Below are positions 26,335-34,814 of a stretch of DNA of 64,000 bases, one piece after another. This stretch comes from Maricaulis sp017643475. GTDB taxonomy: Bacteria > Pseudomonadota > Alphaproteobacteria > Caulobacterales > Maricaulaceae. The stretch's first letter is position 1. The number at the start of each line of letters is the position of its first letter. Position numbers and translations under genes: made by a program. The notes under the pieces were generated by a model. That model was not told where the DNA came from. It ran no database searches and saw only the letters and a program-made list of their open reading frames with translations. Location of the stretch: the NCBI RefSeq assembly GCF_047123815.1, contig NZ_CP138920.1, positions 2,108,001-2,172,000 on the forward strand, read 5' to 3'.

Positions 26335-27921
26335 TTACTGCGCCGGATAATAGGTCGGGGAACCCGGACCGACCGGCATGTCGAAACCGAAGGCCCAGAC
26401 GAAGAAGAAGACACTCCACGTCAGGATGAAGAAGATGGAGTAGGGCAGCATCATCGCGATCATGGTGCCCACGCCCAGATCCTTCTTGTAGCGTGTCGCC
26501 CAGGCCAGGATCAGGCCGAAATAGCTCATCATCGGCGTGATGATATTCGTGGTGGAATCACCGATCCGGTAGGCGGCCTGGATGACTTCCGGCGAATAGC
26601 CGATCAGCATCAGCATGGGCACGAAGATCGGGGCGGTGACCGCCCACTGTGCCGAGGCCGAGCCCAGCGACAGGTTGATGATCGCGCACATCAGGATGAA
26701 CAGGAAGAAGAGCAGCGGGCCGGTCATGCCGGTGCTCTGCAGGAAGTTGGCGCCCGAGACGGCACTGATCGCACCGATATTCGTCCAGCCGAAGAAGGAG
26801 ACGAACTGCGCGGCAAAGAAGACCAGTACGATGTAGAGGCCCAGCGAGGACAGGCCGGTAGCCATGCCGTCGATGATATCGCGGTCATTCTTCATCGTGC
26901 CCGCGCCGCGACCATAGGCGAAACCGGTGGCAACGAAGAAGATCAGGATCCAGACGACAAAACCGCGGAAGAAGGGCGAGTTGAAGCGGTCACCCGTATC
27001 CGGATTGCGCAGGATGCCCCATTCCGGGATCAGCGTCAGCGCCATCAGACCAAGCACGCCCAGCAGTGCGAGAAAGGCGTAGAACAGACCCTTCTTCTCC
27101 TCGCCGGAGAGCGTTTCCATCATGCGCTTGTCCAGCACGGAGTCGTCGGCCTGTTCGGGGTTGTAGGGCCCCAGCTTGGGTTCGACGATGAAGATGGAAA
27201 CCAGCGAGCCTACGGTCGTGATCAGGAAGGTCGAGGCCACCATGAAATACCAGTTCGCCGTCGGCAGAACGATATAGTCCGGGTCGATCAGGCGCGCCGC
27301 TTCCTGGGTGATCCCGGCGAGAAGCGGGTCGATCGTGCCGATCAGGATATTGGCGCTGTAGCCGCCGGAGACACCCGCAAAGGCGGCTGCCATGCCCGCC
27401 AGCGGGTGACGTCCAAGGGCGTAGAAAATGGCGCCTGCGAGCGGGATCAGAACGACATAACCAACTTCTGACGCGGTGTTGGAGACGATGCCGGCAAAGA
27501 CAATGGCGACGGTCACAACGTGACGCGGGGCGCCCAGCACCATGCCGCGTACGGCGGCAGAGAGCATGCCGGACTTCTCGGCAACACCGACGCCCAGCAT
27601 GGCGACCAGGACGACACCGAGGGGCGCAAAGCCGGTGAAATTGGTGGTCAGACTGGTCCAGATCCGCCGGAAACCATCCGCATTGAACAGGCTGACCGCG
27701 CGGATCATGCCGTCATCGGCGACCCCGCGGGCCCCTGCCGGACGTGGATCTTCCACCGCCAGGCCGAGCCAGCCGAACAGGCCGGAGAGAAGGATGATGC
27801 CGATTGCCAGAATGGCAAAGAGCGTCACCGGGTGGGGCAAGAGATTGCCCAGGAATTCAACACCATCAAGAAAACGCGTGAACGCGTTCTTCTTGGGGGC
27901 AGGGCTCTGGCTGTCAGCCAT
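26335..27921 (-). CDS. AbgT-family transporter
   Basis: A 528-residue inner-membrane protein of the AbgT family (p-aminobenzoyl-glutamate importer, or proton-driven antimetabolite exporter in some members). A short cytoplasmic N-terminus precedes FLDGVEFLGNLLPHPVTLFA, a family hallmark. NTASEVGYVVLIPLAGAIFY and SASAQWAVTAPIFVPMLML match the two re-entrant substrate-binding regions. About 11 to 13 hydrophobic segments are visible. AGGAG lies upstream of the ATG. The gene stands after three M13 peptidases but is separated from them by a strong terminator, and it leads a likely two-gene transcript with the GGCT-like gene. Confidence 0.92.
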   Translation of the reverse strand: MADSQSPAPKKNAFTRFLDGVEFLGNLLPHPVTLFAILAIGIILLSGLFGWLGLAVEDPRPAGARGVADDGMIRAVSLFNADGFRRIWTSLTTNFTGFAPLGVVLVAMLGVGVAEKSGMLSAAVRGMVLGAPRHVVTVAIVFAGIVSNTASEVGYVVLIPLAGAIFYALGRHPLAGMAAAFAGVSGGYSANILIGTIDPLLAGITQEAARLIDPDYIVLPTANWYFMVASTFLITTVGSLVSIFIVEPKLGPYNPEQADDSVLDKRMMETLSGEEKKGLFYAFLALLGVLGLMALTLIPEWGILRNPDTGDRFNSPFFRGFVVWILIFFVATGFAYGRGAGTMKNDRDIIDGMATGLSSLGLYIVLVFFAAQFVSFFGWTNIGAISAVSGANFLQSTGMTGPLLFFLFILMCAIINLSLGSASAQWAVTAPIFVPMLMLIGYSPEVIQAAYRIGDSTTNIITPMMSYFGLILAWATRYKKDLGVGTMIAMMLPYSIFFILTWSVFFFVWAFGFDMPVGPGSPTYYPAQ

Positions 27922-28120
27922 GTTCAGGCTCCTGTTTGCACAACACTGAAGGCAAGCCGGGCGCGCGCAGCCATGCCGGGGCGGGCCGCTGGTGCGGTCT
28001 CGCCCGGTCAGGTGCAGACGTCCTGGATCTTCCCCTCATTTTCCTCGCCGCGGATTTGAGCGGTTTTGCGCTGCCGGGGCAAGTCTTGTGCTGCCGAGCA
28101 CGGGTAACACTTCTGCAATG

Positions 28121-28152
28121 AAAAAGGGCCCGGCAGCAAACTGCCAGGCCCC
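28121..28152 (-). terminator. Terminator of M13 peptidase copy 1
   Basis: On the minus strand an 11-bp stem (GGGCCTGGCAG / CTGCCGGGCCC, one mismatch) with loop TTTG is followed by five T residues, 22 bases after the stop codon. Confidence 0.92.
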
Positions 28153-28173
28153 AATTCTGAGATACGGGTCTCG

Positions 28174-30279
28174 TTACCAGATCGAGACGCGCTCTTCCGG
28201 TGCCAGGTAGAGGTCGTGCTCCTCGGTGATGCCGAAGGCCTCGTACCAGCCGTCCTGGTTACGCAGGGCACCGTTGATGCGGTACTGGGCAGGAGAGTGC
28301 GGACCGCGACGCAGCTGCTGAACCAGCGCCTGCTCGGTGTAGAGGTTCCGCCAGACTTGGGCCCAGGCCATGTAGAAGCGCTGATTGCCGGTGTATCCAT
28401 CGAGGACCGGAGCTTCACCGCCATGATCTTCCAGGTAGAGCTGGTAAGCGCGGAAGGCCATGGAGAGGCCGCCAACGTCACCGATATTCTCACCCAGGGA
28501 CAGGCGACCGTTCACAAACTCGCCCTCGATCGGGGAGAATTCGCTGTACTGAGCGGCCAGGCGATCGGTCATGCCGTCGAAATTGGCGCGGCTTTCCGCC
28601 GTCCACCAGTCACGCAGCACGCCGTCACCATCAGAACGGGAACCCTGGTCGTCAAAACCGTGGCCCATCTCGTGGCCGATTACGGCACCGATGCCGCCGA
28701 AATTCACAGCCGGGTCAGCATACGGGTCGAAGAACGGACCCTGCAGAATGGCTGCCGGGAAGACGATCTCGTTGGCCGTGGACGAGTAGTACGCGTTCAC
28801 GGTCTGCGGAGACATGCCCCATTCCCAGTCGCGGATCGGGCCACGCAGGCGTTCGCGGCTGTCTGCGCGGAACCAGGCCGAGATGCGTTCGGCATTGCCG
28901 AACAGGTCGTCAGAGCGGATCTCGATGCTGGAGTAATCCGGCCACTGGTCCGGATAACCGATTTTCGGTGTGAAGTTCTCGAACTTGTAGATCGCGCCTT
29001 CGCGGGTCTCTTCGTCCATCCAGTCCAGCGTTTCCAGACGCTCACGCAGGGCACGGCCCAGATAGTCCACGAGGACTTCCATCTGTTGCTTGTACTCCGG
29101 CGGGAAGAAGCGCTCGACATAGATCTGGCCAAGCGCCATGCCTGCAGAACCATTCACATACTGAATGGCACGGGCTTCCAGGTCACGCGGTTGTTCGACA
29201 CCGGACAGCGTACGGCTGAAGAAGTCGAAGGAGCGCTCGTAGAATTCCGGCGTCAGGCGGCCGCTGTTGGAATTGACATAGCGATAGGTCAGCCAGTCCT
29301 GCCAGGTCTCGACAGGAACTTCGCCAAACAGGGTGGCGAGGGACTGGATTGCCGTATCCTGGCGGATGACAACTTCGGTCTGGTCCGCAAAGTCGAGCGC
29401 ATCCATGAAGGTTGCCCAGTTGAAGCCCGGCGCGCTGGCAGCCAGCTCGTCGGTCGTCATCAGGTTATAGGTGCGCGTGCGGTCACGGCTGTCCTGGCGG
29501 GTCCAGTGAACCTGGGCGAACTGGGTTTCCAGATCCAGGATGCGCTGGGCGCGCTCGGCACCATTGTCCATGCCGATAAAGCCGAACACATCAGTGATGT
29601 AGGCGACGTAAGCGTCACGGAAACCCTGATAGCGCTCGGTGTCTTCCAGATAGTAGTCACGGGTCGGCAGGCCCAGACCGGACTGGCCGACGGAGACGAT
29701 GTAACGGTTCGGGTTGCCCTGGTCGCGGCCAACGCCGGCGCCAAAGATAGAGGCCGTTCCCGGCTGCCCCATCAGGTTGGCAATGTCGTCATGCGTGCTG
29801 GCAGCTGCAATCGTGTCGATCATCGGGCGGACCGGATCGAAACCGCGGGCGGTCAGCGTGTCCTGGTCCATGAAAGATGTGTACAGATCACCGATCTGCT
29901 GCTGCGGCGTGCCCGCTTCAGCGTTGGCTGCGCGCGCTTCGGAGATGATGCCGTCAATACGCTCTTCCGAGAGCAGGAAGAGTTCGGTGAAAGACCCGAA
30001 ACGCGAGAAGCCCTGGGGCAATTCGCTCTGGTCCAGCCAGCCGCCGTTTACATAGCGGTTGAAGTCATCACCCGGGTGCACGCTGTCATCAACGTGCTCG
30101 TATTCAATACCCCAGGTGCCCAGGCGCGGATCGCCGGCAGACGGATCACCAACGCTGGTGGTCTGTGCGACTTCGCTGCCGGAAGCAGCGGAATTGTCGG
30201 CGGTGTCGGTGGTTTCAGTTGCCGGTGTGCATGCGGCGAGCAATGTCAGGCTTGCACTTGCCATAAGTAGTTGTCGCAA
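28174..30279 (-). CDS. M13-family metallopeptidase lipoprotein, copy 1
   Basis: A 701-residue zinc metallopeptidase (neprilysin/PepO family) that trims oligopeptides outside the cytoplasm. The lipobox is LLAAC near residue 17. YVNGGWLDQSELP marks the N-terminal M13 domain. The zinc site is VIGHEMGHGFDDQGS (HExxH near residue 533) with ENIGDVGG supplying the third ligand, and the C-terminus VSIW is typical. The start is taken as the TTG at 30279, because GGGGGAGG lies 5 bases upstream and the result (MRQLLMASASLTLLAAC) matches the other two copies. It is one of three tandem paralogues, each with its own terminator. Confidence 0.93.
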   Translation of the reverse strand: MRQLLMASASLTLLAACTPATETTDTADNSAASGSEVAQTTSVGDPSAGDPRLGTWGIEYEHVDDSVHPGDDFNRYVNGGWLDQSELPQGFSRFGSFTELFLLSEERIDGIISEARAANAEAGTPQQQIGDLYTSFMDQDTLTARGFDPVRPMIDTIAAASTHDDIANLMGQPGTASIFGAGVGRDQGNPNRYIVSVGQSGLGLPTRDYYLEDTERYQGFRDAYVAYITDVFGFIGMDNGAERAQRILDLETQFAQVHWTRQDSRDRTRTYNLMTTDELAASAPGFNWATFMDALDFADQTEVVIRQDTAIQSLATLFGEVPVETWQDWLTYRYVNSNSGRLTPEFYERSFDFFSRTLSGVEQPRDLEARAIQYVNGSAGMALGQIYVERFFPPEYKQQMEVLVDYLGRALRERLETLDWMDEETREGAIYKFENFTPKIGYPDQWPDYSSIEIRSDDLFGNAERISAWFRADSRERLRGPIRDWEWGMSPQTVNAYYSSTANEIVFPAAILQGPFFDPYADPAVNFGGIGAVIGHEMGHGFDDQGSRSDGDGVLRDWWTAESRANFDGMTDRLAAQYSEFSPIEGEFVNGRLSLGENIGDVGGLSMAFRAYQLYLEDHGGEAPVLDGYTGNQRFYMAWAQVWRNLYTEQALVQQLRRGPHSPAQYRINGALRNQDGWYEAFGITEEHDLYLAPEERVSIW

Positions 30280-30323
30280 ATTGGCCTCCCCCAATTGGAA
30301 CTATGAATATGTCAGTGTGCGGT

Positions 30324-30351
30324 AACTTAGTGCTTTGCGACCGGCGTGCAA
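30324..30351 (-). promoter_or_regulatory. Candidate promoter of M13 peptidase copy 1
   Basis: On the minus strand TTGCAC (-35) is followed after 16 bases by TAAGTT (-10). The -35 lies in a 23-base block (30346-30368) that recurs with one mismatch at the same distance upstream of copy 2. Confidence 0.55.
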
Positions 30352-30379
30352 CTTACGCATTCGTGAGGATTGTAGAGAC

Positions 30380-30410
30380 GAAAAAGCCCGGCGGTGAAAA
30401 CCGCCGGGCT
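30380..30410 (-). terminator. Terminator of M13 peptidase copy 2
   Basis: A perfect 10-bp stem (AGCCCGGCGG / CCGCCGGGCT) with a 6-base loop is followed on the minus strand by a T-run. Confidence 0.92.
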
Positions 30411-30432
30411 CCTGTTTCAAGTGTTGTCGTCT

Positions 30433-32529
30433 CTACCAGACCGTGACGCGTTCTTCCGGCGGCAGGTACAGCTCGTGATCTTCGGTGATACCGAATGCCT
30501 CATACCAAGCGTCCTGGTTGCGGACCGTACCGTTCACGCGATACTGGGCCGGAGAGTGCGGCCCGACACGCAGTTGCTGGACGAGCGCTTGTTCAGTGTA
30601 AAGATTGCGCCAAACCTGCGCCCAAGCCATGAAGAAACGCTGATCTCCGGTGAAACCATCGAGAACCGGTGCTTCTTCCCCCTGGTCCTGCAAATAGAGC
30701 TGATAAGCCCGATATGCGAGGTCGACGCCTCCGACATCGGCGAGGTTTTCTCCGAGTGACAGGCGCCCGTTCACGAATTCACCTTCAACTGGGGAAAATT
30801 CGCCATATTGCTCGACAAGACCTTCAGTGCGTGCGTCAAAAGCCGCGCGGCTCTGTTCCGTCCACCAGTCGCGCAACATTCCCGTGCCGTCCGAGCGGCT
30901 GCCCTGATCGTCAAAGCCATGCCCCATCTCGTGTCCGATCACTGCGCCGATTCCACCGAAGTTTACCGCGGGGTCTGCAAACGGGTCGAAGAACGGCCCT
31001 TGCAAGATCGCTGCAGGGAAGACGATTTCATTGGACGTTGGTGCATAATAGGCGTTCACCGTCTGCGGTGACATGAACCATTCCCAATCACGGACAGGAC
31101 CGCGCAAGCGGGCGCGGGTGTCTGCACGTGCCCAGGCTGAGATGCGCTGGGCATTGCCGAACAGATCGTCGGACGCGATTTCGATCGAGGAATAATCCGG
31201 CCATACGTCCGGATACCCGATCTTTGTGATGAAGCTCTCGTATTTGACGATGGCTTCCGCCCGGGTCTCATCATCCATCCATTCCAGCGTTTCCAGGCTC
31301 TCGCCAATGGCACGACTGACATACTCGACGAGCGTATCCATTTGCTGCTTGTATTCAGGCGGGAAATATCGCTCGACGTAAATTTGGCCAAGGGTCATGC
31401 CCATGGATCCGTTCACGTACTGGACCCCACGCGATTCAAGCGGTCGCGGCTGATCCGTTCCTGAAAGCGTGCGGCTGTAGAAGTCAAACGAGCGCTCGTA
31501 GAATGATGGCGAGAGCACATTGCGATTGCTGGCCACATACCGAAAGCTAAGCCAGTCCTGCCATGTGGATACCGGGATCTCCGAAAAGAGAACCGCCAGC
31601 GATTCGATTGCTGTATTCTGACGAAGGACGATCTCGGTCTGGTCAGCATACTCCAGCGCTTCGAGATAGCGTGTCCAATTGAAACCGGGCGCTGTTGTTG
31701 CAAGATCAGCGGTCGCGGTCAGATTATATGTGCGCGTGCGATCACGGCTTTCTTCATTGGTCCAGTGCACCTGGGCGATGGCCGTTTCCAAGTCCAGCAC
31801 GGCTTGTGCCCGCTCTTGGCCCTGGTCCATGCCGATCAGGCCGAATACATCTCCGATGTATTCCAGATATCCATCCCGGATACCTTGATAACGTTCACTG
31901 TCTTCAAGATAATAATCGCGTGACGGAAGTCCCAGCCCACCCTGGCTGATGTAGACGATGTAGCGTTGCGGATTGCCTTGGTCCTGGAAGGAACTGGTCC
32001 CGAAAATCGTCGATGTGCCGGGTTGACCCATGAGAGTTGCGATATCGTCATGCGAGCTCGCTGAGGCGATCTGGCTGAGCATCGGGCGAACCGGATCGAA
32101 ACCCAGCTCTTCGCGACGTTCCTGATCCATGAAGGACGAGTAGAGATCACCGATTTGCTGTTGCGGTGTTCCAGGGGCGCCATTCTGTTCCGACGCTTCC
32201 TGGATGATGCCATTGATCCGCTCTTCAGACAGCAGGAAGAGTTCGGTGAATGAGCCGAAACGCGAGAAACCCGGCGGCATTTCTGTGCTGTCCAGCCAAC
32301 CGCCGTTGACGTAGCGATTAAAGTCATCGCCCGGGTGAACGCTGTCATCGATGTATTGCGTTTCGATGCCCCAATCACCAAGACGAGGTTCATTGGCGCT
32401 GGTTTCGCTGGAGGCTGCCTGGTGTGCGGCGTCCTGGCTTGCTGTTGTGTCGTTGGCAGGCGTTTCAGCTGCTGGTGTGCATGCTGCGAGCAAAAGAAGG
32501 CTCGCGCCTGAAAGTAGAAGTGTACGCAC
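30433..32529 (-). CDS. M13-family metallopeptidase lipoprotein, copy 2
   Basis: A 698-residue paralogue, closest to copy 1 throughout (GDDFNRYVNGGWLD, FSRFGSFTELFLLSEERI and the whole catalytic region). The zinc motif is VIGHEMGHGFDDQ with GENLADVGG downstream, and the C-terminus is VTVW. The N-terminus MRTLLLSGASLLLLAAC is a lipoprotein signal. The start is a GTG at 32529 with GGGGGAG upstream. It uses more AT-rich third positions than copy 1, as if the two copies have drifted for some time. Role: periplasmic or surface-exposed peptide degradation. Confidence 0.93.
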   Translation of the reverse strand: MRTLLLSGASLLLLAACTPAAETPANDTTASQDAAHQAASSETSANEPRLGDWGIETQYIDDSVHPGDDFNRYVNGGWLDSTEMPPGFSRFGSFTELFLLSEERINGIIQEASEQNGAPGTPQQQIGDLYSSFMDQERREELGFDPVRPMLSQIASASSHDDIATLMGQPGTSTIFGTSSFQDQGNPQRYIVYISQGGLGLPSRDYYLEDSERYQGIRDGYLEYIGDVFGLIGMDQGQERAQAVLDLETAIAQVHWTNEESRDRTRTYNLTATADLATTAPGFNWTRYLEALEYADQTEIVLRQNTAIESLAVLFSEIPVSTWQDWLSFRYVASNRNVLSPSFYERSFDFYSRTLSGTDQPRPLESRGVQYVNGSMGMTLGQIYVERYFPPEYKQQMDTLVEYVSRAIGESLETLEWMDDETRAEAIVKYESFITKIGYPDVWPDYSSIEIASDDLFGNAQRISAWARADTRARLRGPVRDWEWFMSPQTVNAYYAPTSNEIVFPAAILQGPFFDPFADPAVNFGGIGAVIGHEMGHGFDDQGSRSDGTGMLRDWWTEQSRAAFDARTEGLVEQYGEFSPVEGEFVNGRLSLGENLADVGGVDLAYRAYQLYLQDQGEEAPVLDGFTGDQRFFMAWAQVWRNLYTEQALVQQLRVGPHSPAQYRVNGTVRNQDAWYEAFGITEDHELYLPPEERVTVW

Positions 32530-32576
32530 GGTCGCGTCTCCCCCAAAAATAAGAAAGTTGCGTCCCCTTCACAGCC

Positions 32577-32604
32577 AAACTAGCCGTTTCGTTGGTGTGT
32601 GCAA
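32577..32604 (-). promoter_or_regulatory. Candidate promoter of M13 peptidase copy 2
   Basis: TTGCAC (-35) and TAGTTT (-10) on the minus strand with 16-base spacing. The surrounding 23-base block (32599-32621) matches the one upstream of copy 1. Confidence 0.55.
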
Positions 32605-32632
32605 CTTACGCATCCGTGAGGTTTGAAAAACG

Positions 32633-32664
32633 AAAAACCCGGCAGCGAGCGCTGCCGGGTTTTT
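32633..32664. terminator. Bidirectional terminator after M13 peptidase copy 3
   Basis: A fully symmetric hairpin: AAAAACCCGGCAGC, loop GAGC, GCTGCCGGGTTTTT. It serves copy 3 on the minus strand, 18 bases after its stop. Confidence 0.95.
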
Positions 32665-32681
32665 GTACTCTTGCGAGCTGC

Positions 32682-34757
32682 TTACCAGATTTTGACGCGC
32701 TCTTCCGGTGGCAGGTAGAGGGCGTGATCTTCAGTGATGTTGAAGGCCTCGTACCAGGCGTCCAGATTCCGGACGACACCATTGGTGCGGTATTGCGACG
32801 GGCTGTGCGGGTCGGTCGACAGACGCGAAATCAGATTGTCTTCGCGATACAGGCGACGCCAGACCTGAGCCCAAGCGAGGAAGAAACGCTGATCGCCGGT
32901 GAAACCGTCGATCACCGGTGCTTCGCCACCATGATGTTCATCGACATAGTTGCGGTAGGCCGTGTAAGCCATTTGCAGACCACCCAGGTCGCCGATGTTT
33001 TCACCCATGGTGAAAGTGCCATTCACGAACATGCCCTCAACCGGGGAATAGCCGTCATACTGGGCGCCGAGGCGACCGGCACGCTCCTCGAAGCGGGCAT
33101 TGGTGCCTTCCGTCCACCAGTCATTGACCGAGCCGTCATAGTCGAAACGACGGCCCTGATCGTCGAAACCGTGGCCGATTTCGTGGCCGATCACGGCACC
33201 GATGGCGCCGTAATTGATCGCGGCATCAGCGTTCGGATCAAAGAACGGAGCCTGGAGGATGCCTGCCGGGAAAGTGATCTGGTTCATCAGCGGGTTGTAA
33301 GACGCGTTGACCGTCTGCGGCGGGTAAGGCCACTGGGTGCGATCAACCGGACCCATCAGGTCCTCAACCTGGTCATTCCAGTTGAACTCAGCCAGGCGGA
33401 TCATATTACCGAACAGGTCGTCCGCACGTACTTCCAGCGCGCTGTAGTCACGCCAGTTGTCCGGATAACCGATGCGCGGTTCGAAAGTGGACAGTTTCTG
33501 CAGGGCGTTGGCACGCGTCTCGTCATCCATCCATTCCAGATTGTTCAGGCGGCCTTCAAACGCTGTTGTCAGGTTGGCGACCAGCTCTTCCATGTCCGTC
33601 TTGGAGGACGGCGGGAAGTAGCGCTCGACATAAACCTGCCCGACAACTTCACCCAGCTGGCCACCAACCAGACCGACACCGCGCAGATCGCGCGGACGCT
33701 GATCCGGTGTACCGTTCAGGGTGCGGCCAAAGAAGTCGAAGCTGGCCTGGTCAAATGCGACCGGCAGGCGGGCCGTGTTGTTATTGATCGTGTGGAAGAT
33801 CATGTAGTCGTGCCACAGCTCGACCGGGGTCTCGGTGAGAATGGTCGCAGCACCCTCGATCGCGCTCGGCTGAGCGACGAGGAAGGTCGGGACTTCGGCC
33901 AGGCCCATGCTCGCCATGCCGTCAGCCATGTTGAGAGCCGGAGCCAGCTCGTCCATCTGCTGCAGCGTCATCGGGTTGTAGATTCGCTGGATGTCGCGGC
34001 TTTCGGCCTGCGTCCAGTGAACGCCGGCGAGACGGGTTTCCAGCTCCATGATGGCAGCTGCCTTTCCGGCGCCGCCCTCAATGCCCGCAAGATCGAAAAT
34101 GGTTTCGATGTAGGCGACATAGGCCTCGCGATAACGGGCGAAGGCGTCGTTTTCCTCATCCAGGTAATAGTCGCGATCCGGTAGGCCCAGCCCGCCCTGT
34201 CCAACAAAGACCGTGTAGCGTGTCGGGTCGGCGAGATCAGGGATAATGCCGAAGCCGTAGGGCGCCGGGTGGTGCAGGCTGGCAAACAGCGCAGAGATCT
34301 CGTCATGCGTGCTGGCGCCACGAATTTCCGCGAGGAACGGCTCCAGCGGCTCGATACCGCGTGCGTTCAGTGTGTCCGTGTCTATCCAGCTGGCGTAGAG
34401 GTCGCCGACCTGCTGCTGCGGAGAGCCCGCTTCGGCATTGGCGCTGGCCAGTTCCAGGATGATTTCCTGGACCTGTTGCTCGGCCTCGATGGCGAGTGCC
34501 GTGAACATGCCGTAGTTGGAGCGGTCTTCCGGGATGGTCGTATTGTCCAGCCATGTGCCATTGGCATAACGGAAGAAATCGTCACCCGGATGATAGCTGG
34601 CATCCATGCCGTCTACATCGAAACCCCACGTGCCGATATCGGCCATGGCGGTTGTTTCGGTAGTGGTGGAGGCGCCACTGTCGGTGGAAGTCACCGTCGC
34701 CGGGTCGCAAGCTGCCAGCAATACGAGTGCCGAACAGCCCAGCAAAATCTTTTTCAT
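32682..34757 (-). CDS. M13-family metallopeptidase lipoprotein, copy 3
   Basis: A 691-residue paralogue that is more diverged from copies 1 and 2. The lipobox is VLLAACDPA. It keeps YHPGDDFFRYANGTWLD, the zinc site VIGHEIGHGFDDQGR and ENIGDLGG, and ends VKIW. Cleavage pockets may differ because the region around the zinc site has Arg-Arg in place of Ser-Arg. GAGGGG lies 6 bases before the ATG. Only 57 bases separate it from the RND permease gene upstream, and that space is mostly a terminator, so it either has a promoter inside the permease gene or depends on read-through. Confidence 0.93.
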   Translation of the reverse strand: MKKILLGCSALVLLAACDPATVTSTDSGASTTTETTAMADIGTWGFDVDGMDASYHPGDDFFRYANGTWLDNTTIPEDRSNYGMFTALAIEAEQQVQEIILELASANAEAGSPQQQVGDLYASWIDTDTLNARGIEPLEPFLAEIRGASTHDEISALFASLHHPAPYGFGIIPDLADPTRYTVFVGQGGLGLPDRDYYLDEENDAFARYREAYVAYIETIFDLAGIEGGAGKAAAIMELETRLAGVHWTQAESRDIQRIYNPMTLQQMDELAPALNMADGMASMGLAEVPTFLVAQPSAIEGAATILTETPVELWHDYMIFHTINNNTARLPVAFDQASFDFFGRTLNGTPDQRPRDLRGVGLVGGQLGEVVGQVYVERYFPPSSKTDMEELVANLTTAFEGRLNNLEWMDDETRANALQKLSTFEPRIGYPDNWRDYSALEVRADDLFGNMIRLAEFNWNDQVEDLMGPVDRTQWPYPPQTVNASYNPLMNQITFPAGILQAPFFDPNADAAINYGAIGAVIGHEIGHGFDDQGRRFDYDGSVNDWWTEGTNARFEERAGRLGAQYDGYSPVEGMFVNGTFTMGENIGDLGGLQMAYTAYRNYVDEHHGGEAPVIDGFTGDQRFFLAWAQVWRRLYREDNLISRLSTDPHSPSQYRTNGVVRNLDAWYEAFNITEDHALYLPPEERVKIW

Positions 34758-34770
34758 GATGTTCCCCTCG

Positions 34771-34805
34771 AAAAGAAAATCCCCTGCGCCGACCCGGCGC
34801 AGGGG
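34771..34805 (-). terminator. Terminator of the RND efflux operon
   Basis: An 11-bp perfect stem (CCCCTGCGCCG / CGGCGCAGGGG) with a 3-base loop is followed on the minus strand by ATTTTCTTTT. Confidence 0.92.
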
Positions 34806-34814
34806 GAAAGTATG

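Noticed and set aside
28216..30270. A 684-codon open frame on the + strand opposite M13 peptidase copy 1
   Set aside because: It has no recognisable domain and no ribosome site and lies wholly opposite a gene with clear zinc-site motifs. High-GC codon bias opens such antisense frames; the same holds opposite the other M13 copies and the halogenases.
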